DNA of 20,602 nucleotides from Prolixibacteraceae bacterium (GTDB lineage: Bacteria > Bacteroidota > Bacteroidia > Bacteroidales > Prolixibacteraceae). The notes below the pieces were generated by a model. That model did not search any database, was not told the origin of the DNA, and saw only the letters and a program-made list of their open reading frames with translations. Of this stretch, positions 8,066 to 14,511 are shown piece after piece. The position numbers and the translations under genes were made by a program. The first letter of the stretch is position 1, and each line of letters begins with the position of its first letter. The stretch covers positions 1 to 20,602 of the forward strand of contig DPCJ01000199.1 in NCBI GenBank assembly GCA_003516705.1, in the 5' to 3' direction.

Positions 8066-8112
8066 AGAATAAAGTGATACTCTGAAACAAAGCCAGAGTA
8101 TCACTTTATTCT
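8066..8112. terminator. Bidirectional terminator, perfect 19-bp stem
   Basis: Bases 8066-8084 (AGAATAAAGTGATACTCTG) are the exact reverse complement of 8094-8112, with a 9-base loop AAACAAAGC. The stem lies 7 bases after the receptor stop, and its right arm contains most of the stop codon of the convergent minus-strand gene (8111-8113). A long T tract is lacking on both strands, but the AT-rich outer stem and the location between convergent genes make a shared terminator the simplest reading. Confidence 0.8.
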
Positions 8113-9241
8113 ATTCAAGAATGACTTTCCCTTCAATTTCAACCAGCAAGTCGTTACGGCAAATATCAGCAATAATATAAACCACAGGTAAGTTGCCGAA
8201 ATGAGTTTTAAAGGTTTTTCTGATGGCGTTGTAATCCTTCCGGTCTTTTATATAAACCCTTGCGTGGCCATATTTAGGAGTCAGTTCATCAGCAGTTATT
8301 TTCGAAAGCACTTGTTTTGAATACAGTTGCCCAATATTGCTGATGGTAATTTCGGTTTGCTCAGCCGGATTGCCAACACCAACCGTGTGTTCGCCGCGAA
8401 TTGACGCTGTGCCCGAAATAAAAATTATTTTTTTTCCAAAAAGTTCGAGATATCGGGCGCGCTCAAATTTAGGCGTTGTTTTCAGCACGCACTGTTCGCC
8501 AACCAAAACTTTTTCGCTATAGGCGTGTGCCGAAATTTGTTCAGGATTGTCGATAGGGAAAGTGATAAGTTCGGTTGATTGAATTGCAATAAATTCGATG
8601 ATAATTCCACCCTGGTTCATGCCGATTCCGGTAGCTGCGGGATAACCGGTACGGGTAAACGCTTCGCCATAAAACGAAGAACGTACGTTATTAAATGCCT
8701 GGTAACGTTGCTCCTGCGCATCGAAACCCAGAATATTTTCGATATAATTCCACTGGCGTACAATCGAATGAACCGGAAAATTAACAGTATCGAAAATCTG
8801 TGAAAGCTTTAAAAAAGCTTGTTTTGCATTGGTGCGGCATTCGCTGTTTTTAAATGCCTGTACATTGCCAATCAGTATCTTACTTCCATTTTTTTCAAAC
8901 ATTACTGCGCCGTTCTCACCTTTCGAGATTAGCTTTGTTTTCCAAAATGCCGAATCGTAAAAACAAGCCTCAACAATTACTTTTCCGGTTAACGGAGGTT
9001 GTGCAATAATGCTGAGCAAAATTTCGTCAGAGAACTGTGTTTTGACCTCGTGATGAATAATTTGCTGAATTTGCGCGTAATCTTCGGCTGAATGCGAATC
9101 GATAAAGAAATTAAGTTTGAAAATCTTTTTCCCGGAGTTGATCTCCGACAACTGTAAAAGGCAGTTTTGCAACTCCTCGCTAAAAGTTCCGCAAACTTTT
9201 ACTGGTTTAATATAGATTCGGTCGCCGTTTAAAAAATACAT
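8111..9241 (-). CDS. RidA-fold protein resembling chorismatases (FkbO/Hyg5/XanB2)
   Basis: The 376 residues match the architecture of chorismatases, two-part RidA/YjgF-fold enzymes that hydrolyse chorismate to dihydroxycyclohexadiene or hydroxybenzoate products. Visible family blocks are VRQWNYIENI (161-170), a YQAFNNVRSSFY stretch (180-191), TGYPAATGIGM (198-208), FISGTASIRGEHTVGVGNPAEQTE (about 274-297) and the C-terminal RidA-like YIIADICRNDLLVEIEG, with a glutamate at the position of the active-site acid. The N-terminal ~150 residues are weakly conserved. Which chorismatase type it would be, or whether it is catalytic, cannot be decided here. No aromatic-product, pigment or polyketide genes lie nearby. 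It starts 75 bases after deoC, with a long hairpin and a possible -7 element between, so it may be its own transcription unit. There is no signal peptide, so it should be cytosolic. Confidence 0.78.
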   Translation of the reverse strand: MYFLNGDRIYIKPVKVCGTFSEELQNCLLQLSEINSGKKIFKLNFFIDSHSAEDYAQIQQIIHHEVKTQFSDEILLSIIAQPPLTGKVIVEACFYDSAFWKTKLISKGENGAVMFEKNGSKILIGNVQAFKNSECRTNAKQAFLKLSQIFDTVNFPVHSIVRQWNYIENILGFDAQEQRYQAFNNVRSSFYGEAFTRTGYPAATGIGMNQGGIIIEFIAIQSTELITFPIDNPEQISAHAYSEKVLVGEQCVLKTTPKFERARYLELFGKKIIFISGTASIRGEHTVGVGNPAEQTEITISNIGQLYSKQVLSKITADELTPKYGHARVYIKDRKDYNAIRKTFKTHFGNLPVVYIIADICRNDLLVEIEGKVILE

Positions 9242-9254
9242 TTATCGCGATTAT

Positions 9255-9262
9255 CAAAGGTG
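9255..9262 (-). promoter_or_regulatory. Possible -7 element for the chorismatase-like gene
   Basis: Read on the minus strand this is CACCTTTG, one mismatch from the Bacteroidota -7 consensus TAnnTTTG, 13 bases before the ATG at 9241. No good TTTG -33 element is seen at the expected distance. It overlaps the outer arm of the hairpin at 9260-9305, so the hairpin and any promoter would interfere with each other. Confidence 0.3.
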
Positions 9263-9305
9263 CAAATATGGCATGATTTTTCAGAAAAACCATGCGATTT
9301 TGCAC
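9260..9305. repeat. Long hairpin between deoC and the chorismatase-like gene
   Basis: Two nested arms make one stem. The outer arm is GTGCAAA (9260-9266) with TTTGCAC (9299-9305). The inner arm is GCATGATTTTT (9271-9281) with AAAAACCATGC (9285-9295), with one mismatch and a CAG loop. A small internal loop (TATG/GAT) separates the two. It starts 11 bases after the deoC stop codon on the minus strand. It may terminate the deoC transcript or act as a leader or operator for the next gene. Confidence 0.6.
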
Positions 9306-9316
9306 GGTTCAGCCTA

Positions 9317-9997
9317 TTAGTAATTTCCTTCGGCTTTTGCTCCATTCAGTACAGCTTCAGTTGAGCCAACACCCAATCTGTCAACCCCTTGCTGAAGAAA
9401 ACCCACTGCATCGTCCCAGGTTCTGATGCCACCCGAAGGTTTCACCATCATCCGGTCGCCCACGGTTTTAATCATTACATCTACAATTTCAGTGGTCGCT
9501 TTTCCGGGACCGAAACCTGTTGAGGTTTTCACAAAATCGGCTCCGGCTTCATAGGTAAGTTCGCAGACACGGGCAACCTGTTCGAGTGTCAGATAGCCAC
9601 TTTCCTGAATCACCTTCACTAAAACGCCGTGACTATGAGCCACATCAACCACAGCTTTTATATCATCAACCACGTATTCGAAATCGCCTGAAAGAAATTT
9701 TCCAATATTCATTACCATATCAATTTCATCGGCACCATCCTCAATCGCCTGTTTTGCCTGAAAAGCTTTCACCGGCGTGGCATCGGCGCCATGAGGGAAA
9801 CTCAATACACACGATACTTTTACGTTACTTTTCTTTAGCAACTCTTTGGCGGCTTTTATATCGCAGGGTTTTACACACATGCTAAAAACTTCGTTATCGA
9901 TACACATTCTGGCGTTAGCTGCCAGTTCCCTGTCCGTGGTTTCGGGTTTCAAAACGGCGTGATCAATGGTTTGGGCTACTTGTTTTTTTGTGTACAT
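9317..9997 (-). CDS. deoC: Deoxyribose-phosphate aldolase DeoC
   Basis: A class I aldolase that cleaves 2-deoxyribose-5-phosphate to glyceraldehyde-3-phosphate and acetaldehyde, in deoxynucleoside salvage. The 226 residues match the usual bacterial length. The Schiff-base lysine is K157 in DFVKTSTGFG. The proton-relay residues are D93 in EIDMVMNIG and K186 in MMVKPSGGIRT. The N-terminal IDHAVLKPET and C-terminal RLGVGST motifs are also typical. Its ATG follows directly after the stop codon of the DUF2007 gene (TAA-ATG, no gap), so translation is probably coupled. No other nucleoside-catabolism gene (deoA, deoD, nupG) is nearby; the partners are exonuclease VII genes, which would make deoxynucleotide fragments. 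That link is suggestive only. Confidence 0.96.
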   Translation of the reverse strand: MYTKKQVAQTIDHAVLKPETTDRELAANARMCIDNEVFSMCVKPCDIKAAKELLKKSNVKVSCVLSFPHGADATPVKAFQAKQAIEDGADEIDMVMNIGKFLSGDFEYVVDDIKAVVDVAHSHGVLVKVIQESGYLTLEQVARVCELTYEAGADFVKTSTGFGPGKATTEIVDVMIKTVGDRMMVKPSGGIRTWDDAVGFLQQGVDRLGVGSTEAVLNGAKAEGNY

Positions 9998-10231
9998 TTA
10001 TTCGGTATTTTTTAAATCGTTAATTATTTCCTGCGCTTTCCCGGCATCGGCAGCTAATACAAATAAATCGATTGCCGAGGCAGTATCGGAAACAAAACCC
10101 GCTTTCAATCCCTGGGCAAATCCATCTTTTACGATTGCTGCAATTCCGCTGGCTTCAAGTTCAGCCCTAAAATATTTAATTTCAACTTCTGTTCCGGTAA
10201 AAACCAGCACCAGTTCATCTGATTTGTTCAT
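9998..10231 (-). CDS. DUF2007 family small protein
   Basis: A 77-residue soluble protein that fits DUF2007 (putative signal-transducing protein), a small ferredoxin-like alpha-beta domain. The pattern is visible as VLVFTGTEVEIKYFRAELEASGIAAIVKD, then a loop containing SDT, then IDLFVLAADAGKAQEIIND, in which the first strand-helix and last strand-helix are the conserved parts. The function is unknown; similar domains are often found as adaptors or as small fused modules. It lies 13 bases after xseB and directly abuts deoC, so it belongs to that operon. Confidence 0.82.
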   Translation of the reverse strand: MNKSDELVLVFTGTEVEIKYFRAELEASGIAAIVKDGFAQGLKAGFVSDTASAIDLFVLAADAGKAQEIINDLKNTE

Positions 10232-10244
10232 TGTTTCTATTTAA

Positions 10245-10448
10245 TTATTCTTCCATTTCCTTTAAAATCTGCTCAACCTGTTCGTTGGTTTTCAGCAGTT
10301 TGTCTTTACAGGTTTTTAACAAAACCGAAACTCGTTTTACCTTTTCAGCAAGATCGTCAACGTCGAGTTCTTCGTTTTCAATCTGCTCAAGAATTTCTTC
10401 CACTTCGGTCATTGCCTCAGTGTAGGTGATTGCTTTTTTAACTGTCAT
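10245..10448 (-). CDS. xseB: Exodeoxyribonuclease VII small subunit XseB
   Basis: The 67-residue small subunit of exonuclease VII, which degrades single-stranded DNA to oligonucleotides in both directions. The signature TYTEAMTEVEEILEQIENEELDVDDLAEKVKRVSVLLKTCKDKL is that of the helical hairpin that wraps the large subunit's coiled coil. Its start overlaps the last 11 bases of xseA (10438-10448), which implies coupled translation and the usual stoichiometric production of a subunit needed in several copies. Confidence 0.95.
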   Translation of the reverse strand: MTVKKAITYTEAMTEVEEILEQIENEELDVDDLAEKVKRVSVLLKTCKDKLLKTNEQVEQILKEMEE

Positions 10449-11883
10449 TGCTATCTGTTTTTGTTATTTTACTTTTCACTTTCCCTGTGGCAAAACGGGT
10501 TTCAAGTTCATCGTTTACATTTAGTTGTCCGGCTGTCTTTATTAGTTTTCCATTACTGAAAGTGATTGAATATCCGCGTTTCAGCACATTTACCGGATCA
10601 ATCAGGCGAGCTGTATTTTCATTATAATGAATGCGTTCTCGCTCTTTTAAAAGCCGTCTTTCTGCTTTTGCACACAACTGGTCTTTAAAGTGGTTTAACG
10701 CAGAATCCTTTTTCAGCAAAGAATCATCAACCGCATGTTTTATTGCTATGCGTTTATTTCCAATCTGATTTTCATGAAACGAAAACCAAAGCAAAACCGA
10801 TGATTTTAACTGGTGTTTCGTTTTCCCGAGCCTGTGCTCTTTTTTAAAAGTAAACTGGCCAACCATGCGGTGCAACTGGTTGCCACTCCTTGTAAGTTCC
10901 ACCTGCCTGTCGCCAATAAACCGGGTTACCGATTGATTCAAAGCCACAGCAATCCTTTCAAGCGTGGTTTGCTTTTCTTCGAGGGTTTCGCGTGTAAGCC
11001 GAACAATTTCGCTTTCCAATTCCAACAATCTGTCGTAATAATGCGCTACACCTGCAATAAAAAATTCTGCCACGGCAGTAGGTGTTTTTAGCCTTGTGTG
11101 TGCCACAAGGTCAACAATTGTATCATCTTTCTCGTGCCCGATTCCGGTAATTACCGGCAACGGAAACTGGGTTACAAAATACGCCAGGTCGTAATTATCG
11201 AAGCTGCTGAGGTCGGCTGTGGCGCCTCCACCGCGGATAATTACTACAGCATCAAAAAAATCTTCGTGCTGAAAAATCCGCTCCAAAGCAGCCATTATTG
11301 AGGGAACAGTTTCGGTACCCTGCATAGTTGCCTGAAACAGTTTTGTGTAAAACCTGAACCCCTGTTTGTTATTTTCGAGCTGATTGATAAAATCCTGGTA
11401 GCCAGCAGCGGTAGCCGATGAAATAACAGCAATTTTCTGCGGCACGAATGGCAGTTGCAGCTCTTTGTTCATTTCGAAAACACCTTCGGTTTTAAGCCGT
11501 TCCACAATTTCGCGGCGCTGCATCGCCATATCGCCGACCGTGTAAACCGGATCGATATCCTTAATATTCAGGCTCAATCCAAAAGCGGAATGAAACTCTA
11601 CAGAAACCTGTACAAGAATTTTTATACCTGAAGTAAAAAACTGGTGGGTTGTTGTTTCGAAATAAGGTTTTAACATTCGGTAAGTGTACGACCAGATGGT
11701 TGCCCGCGACCGTGCTATGATTTCGTTTCCCTGTCTTTCGATAAGTTCGAGATAACAATGACCGTTACGGTTTTCTTTTAACTCGCTGATTTCGCCAACT
11801 ACCCAAACACCTTTTGGGAAAGCACTTTCCAGTACTTCTCCTATTTGTTTGTTTAACTCCGAAAGTGTGAGTTTCTGGTCCAT
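10438..11883 (-). CDS. xseA: Exodeoxyribonuclease VII large subunit XseA
   Basis: The catalytic subunit of exonuclease VII, acting on single-stranded DNA in mismatch repair and damage clearance. The 481 residues (E. coli 456) contain an N-terminal OB-fold DNA-binding domain (about 4-110: LSELNKQIGEVLESAFPKGVWVVGEISEL). The catalytic core is at about 130-275, with KIAVISSATAAGYQDF, the nucleotide-like loop VVIIRGGGATADLSSFDN (213-230), PVITGIGHEKDDTIVDLVA (243-261) and HTRLKTPTAVAEF. A long coiled coil (about 280-420) and a C-terminal VLKRGYSITF segment follow. The ATG lies 5 bases after the stop of the secreted protease gene, and its end overlaps xseB by 11 bases. All expected core motifs are intact. 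Confidence 0.97.
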   Translation of the reverse strand: MDQKLTLSELNKQIGEVLESAFPKGVWVVGEISELKENRNGHCYLELIERQGNEIIARSRATIWSYTYRMLKPYFETTTHQFFTSGIKILVQVSVEFHSAFGLSLNIKDIDPVYTVGDMAMQRREIVERLKTEGVFEMNKELQLPFVPQKIAVISSATAAGYQDFINQLENNKQGFRFYTKLFQATMQGTETVPSIMAALERIFQHEDFFDAVVIIRGGGATADLSSFDNYDLAYFVTQFPLPVITGIGHEKDDTIVDLVAHTRLKTPTAVAEFFIAGVAHYYDRLLELESEIVRLTRETLEEKQTTLERIAVALNQSVTRFIGDRQVELTRSGNQLHRMVGQFTFKKEHRLGKTKHQLKSSVLLWFSFHENQIGNKRIAIKHAVDDSLLKKDSALNHFKDQLCAKAERRLLKERERIHYNENTARLIDPVNVLKRGYSITFSNGKLIKTAGQLNVNDELETRFATGKVKSKITKTDSNDS

Positions 11884-11887
11884 CAGA

Positions 11888-13525
11888 TTATTGTATTTTG
11901 CTAAGTTTGAATGATTGAGTTTCGCCTTCGGAACTTATTTTCAGAATAAGTAACCCAGCCGGAAGCAGATTCATTCCTTCGATAACAATCCTGTTTCGGT
12001 CAGAGAATGTTTGTTGCAAAAGTACTTTTCCATCGGTTGAAAATATGGCAACATCGGTTTTACCTGAATTCGCAGATTTTTTTTGAAGTATCAAATCTCC
12101 CACAACAGGATTTGGATAAATCAACCAATTGTCTTTTTCTTTTAAATCAGCTAAACCCAAGGGGAAATAGTACAACCATGCTTTTTCAAAATCAGGTACA
12201 CCAAAACCTAACTGGCTGTGTGGATTTGCATACAAATGGCTGAATTTTTCGATTGTCTTTTTAATTTCAGCAGCCGGAACATGCCGCACCGATTGCCAGA
12301 AGCAGGCGGCCATGCCTGCCATAACCGGCGACGAAAATGAGGTTCCGTTGGCATATCCCAAGGTTCCGTTGCTGAGTTGCATGTATGTACTCCAACCTAT
12401 CGCCGAAACATTAGGTTTTGTTTGCCCGCCAAATGCCGGCCCAAAAGATGAAAAGGAAGCAGCAATCGTATCCCTGTTCATTGCCCCCACACCCAACACA
12501 TAAGCGCCATCAGACGGAGCACTAATATATTTCCATAAATTATTCCCTTCATTTCCGGCACTCACAAAAACCAGCATTCCACGTTTAGCGGCAATGTTTG
12601 CACCCCGGGTTACGCGGGTTGTTTGCCCATCCATTTCTTCATAAGTGTGATTAATCTCCGAATCATCAAATGTTGTGTAACCCAACGATGAATTAATGAT
12701 ATCGCAACCCACACTATCCGCAAATTCAGCAGCAGCAACCCAATTGTCCTCTTCAATTAAAAACTCTGAACCCGTATCTTCAGAGCGAATCAGCCAGTAA
12801 GACGCTTCGGGAGCTGTACCAATCAACTGACCGGGAATGTTGCCGCCCATACAGGAAAGTACACTCATTCCGTGGTAATGGGTTGAATAAATATTGGATT
12901 GCGGATCGACAAAATCCTTTGTGCCCAAAATTTGTCCGTTGGCTCTCAAACTGTCAAATGCCGGGTAAATATCGACATTTAAAAAACCGCCATCGAGAAT
13001 GGCAATTTGCATTCCTGCACCACGATAGCCGCGATTGTGTAAAAATTGCCCGTTCAGTGTTGAAACTTGCGAACCCGATGATCCATAGTAAGATGTATCT
13101 ATTGGTTCCGATCCTGTCTCCACCTCTGTATCCCATTTATTATTAGCGCTTTTGACTACATTTCTCTTAGTGCGCTGGACTTCTTTTACAAATGGAAGCT
13201 GCAACATTTTGTATTGAAAGCTGTCGATGGTTGATTTAACAGTAATACCGTTGAGCCATTTCGAACTGTGAACAAGTTCAACACCCAAATCGGTTACACT
13301 TTTTATATAGTTTCTATTTACTGGCAAATCGAGCGAGTCGATTGCAACTTGCTGGCGTTCGCGGCGCTGAATAGCGCGTTCAGACAAATATTTTTCGGGG
13401 TCGGCAAGTGAAAAGGCTGTATTGTTTTTATCTGTAAAACCCACCCAGTAAAACTCCTGTGCTTCAACTTTCAGAAAAGTATAACAGCAAATCAACACCA
13501 ATAAAAAAATTCTCGTTAATCTCAT
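11888..13525 (-). CDS. Secreted subtilisin-like (S8) protease with T9SS sorting domain
   Basis: A serine protease exported through Sec and then the type IX secretion system. The 545 residues begin with a signal peptide (about 1-22, ending VEAQ). A propeptide-like region (about 24-125), containing KYLSERAIQRRERQ, is followed by the S8 catalytic domain. The triad is D178 (AILDGGF), H218 (STHYHGMSV) and S396 (NGTSFSSPVMAG), with oxyanion N325 (VSAGNEGN). The C-terminal ~75 residues form a Por/T9SS type A sorting domain, starting WLIYPNPVVGDLIL and ending in a conserved lysine-rich tail (FKLSKIQ). In homologues this domain is cleaved after transport. All catalytic residues are intact. It is followed 4 bases later by xseA, an unexpected neighbour. 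Cleavage specificity cannot be predicted. Confidence 0.93.
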   Translation of the reverse strand: MRLTRIFLLVLICCYTFLKVEAQEFYWVGFTDKNNTAFSLADPEKYLSERAIQRRERQQVAIDSLDLPVNRNYIKSVTDLGVELVHSSKWLNGITVKSTIDSFQYKMLQLPFVKEVQRTKRNVVKSANNKWDTEVETGSEPIDTSYYGSSGSQVSTLNGQFLHNRGYRGAGMQIAILDGGFLNVDIYPAFDSLRANGQILGTKDFVDPQSNIYSTHYHGMSVLSCMGGNIPGQLIGTAPEASYWLIRSEDTGSEFLIEEDNWVAAAEFADSVGCDIINSSLGYTTFDDSEINHTYEEMDGQTTRVTRGANIAAKRGMLVFVSAGNEGNNLWKYISAPSDGAYVLGVGAMNRDTIAASFSSFGPAFGGQTKPNVSAIGWSTYMQLSNGTLGYANGTSFSSPVMAGMAACFWQSVRHVPAAEIKKTIEKFSHLYANPHSQLGFGVPDFEKAWLYYFPLGLADLKEKDNWLIYPNPVVGDLILQKKSANSGKTDVAIFSTDGKVLLQQTFSDRNRIVIEGMNLLPAGLLILKISSEGETQSFKLSKIQ

Positions 13526-13570
13526 TTTTTGTTTTGAATAAAATTAAACCATTTTTACTGATTGACCAGT

Positions 13571-14365
13571 TTACCGGCGAATTTTTGCCTTTTCCATGTA
13601 TTCTGTAGGATCGCTGAGGTATTTCTCAGGATCAATCACCGAATCTTTACCCTTTTCCATATCCAGAATTTGCTGGTTGGCAATACTGTCGCGCACGTTC
13701 GGGTTTAGAATTTCGCCTTCGTTGTAAAAGAGTGAATAGCGGTGATTTCCCTGGTTATCGAAATATTTCCATTCACCGTGACGAAGTCCGTTTTTGTATG
13801 CAGCTTCGAGTTCAACCCTGCCGTTTTCGAAATACGAAAGACAAAGCCCGTTGCGTTGGTTGTTGCTCATTTTACACTGAAAAAATGGCTTGCCATTTTT
13901 AAAGAAAACCTGGTAGCTTCCCTCCTGTTTTCCTTCCTTCCAGTCGGTTTCTTCCCACAATTCGCCAGTGGAATAAAACTTTCGCGACTTCCCGTTTTTG
14001 ATTCCTTTTTCAAAGGTTTCTTCGGCAATCACCTTATTTTCAGAAAAATATTTCCATAGTCCGGCTTTTTGCTCGCCCAGAAAAACGCCCTCAGCCATTT
14101 TCTTTCCGGTTTCGTCGAACAAAACGGTGAACGCTGAGTCGGAACCGGTTTTGTAACTGATGTTTGCTTTTATCCGGCCATTTTCGTGAAACCGTTTCCA
14201 CTCGCCCACCGGTTTTCCATCTTTAAAATAACCGTCGTACATGGGTTTGCCGTTGGGCTGCATTTTTTGCCAGCGCCCCTGGCGCAACCCGTTGCTGTCA
14301 GTTTGGTTAATCTGCGAAAATGCCACAACCGGCAGCAACAAAAACAGTATAAAAAAAGCTTTCAT
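13571..14365 (-). CDS. Secreted MORN-repeat (YwqK-like) protein
   Basis: A 264-residue protein with a signal peptide (about 1-18, ending VVAFSQ) and roughly eight MORN-variant repeats of 22-25 residues from about 26 to 220. The repeats follow the pattern G.. .G.W..Y..NGK....Y..G, for example KNGLRHGEWKYFDNQGN. The C-terminal 40 residues are charged and lack the pattern. Homologues are often labelled 'toxin-antitoxin system YwqK family antitoxin', but no toxin partner is seen and the signal peptide points to periplasmic or surface location, so that label should not be trusted here. No lipoprotein cysteine follows the signal peptide. The protease gene starts 45 bases downstream. Role unknown; MORN repeats usually mediate protein or lipid contacts. 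Confidence 0.85.
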   Translation of the reverse strand: MKAFFILFLLLPVVAFSQINQTDSNGLRQGRWQKMQPNGKPMYDGYFKDGKPVGEWKRFHENGRIKANISYKTGSDSAFTVLFDETGKKMAEGVFLGEQKAGLWKYFSENKVIAEETFEKGIKNGKSRKFYSTGELWEETDWKEGKQEGSYQVFFKNGKPFFQCKMSNNQRNGLCLSYFENGRVELEAAYKNGLRHGEWKYFDNQGNHRYSLFYNEGEILNPNVRDSIANQQILDMEKGKDSVIDPEKYLSDPTEYMEKAKIRR

Positions 14366-14387
14366 TTTTATGTTTTTTACAACGTTA

Positions 14388-14395
14388 CAAAATTA
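14388..14395 (-). promoter_or_regulatory. Possible -7 promoter element for the MORN-repeat gene
   Basis: On the minus strand this reads TAATTTTG, fitting TAnnTTTG, 23 bases before the ATG at 14365. No matching TTTG lies at 18-21 bases, so only half of the promoter is supported. It would drive the operon running from the MORN gene toward deoC. Confidence 0.3.
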
Positions 14396-14511
14396 GGGAA
14401 TATTTCGCGAGGAAACTGTTTAAAATCAAGAGCTGTATTGTTGCCTTCAACAAAACATTGTCTATTTTTAAGGAAAATAAAAGTTGCCTCTGTAGAATAA
14501 ATTAAACCAAA

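Noticed and set aside
13571..14365. A toxin-antitoxin module containing a YwqK antitoxin
   Set aside because: No toxin gene is adjacent and the protein has a signal peptide; only the MORN repeats are shared with the named family.
14438..14453. TTGTTG-CCTT-CAACAA hairpin between divergent genes
   Set aside because: A 6-bp AT-rich stem in an AT-rich gap is not unusual, and it is not placed clearly with respect to a promoter of either gene.
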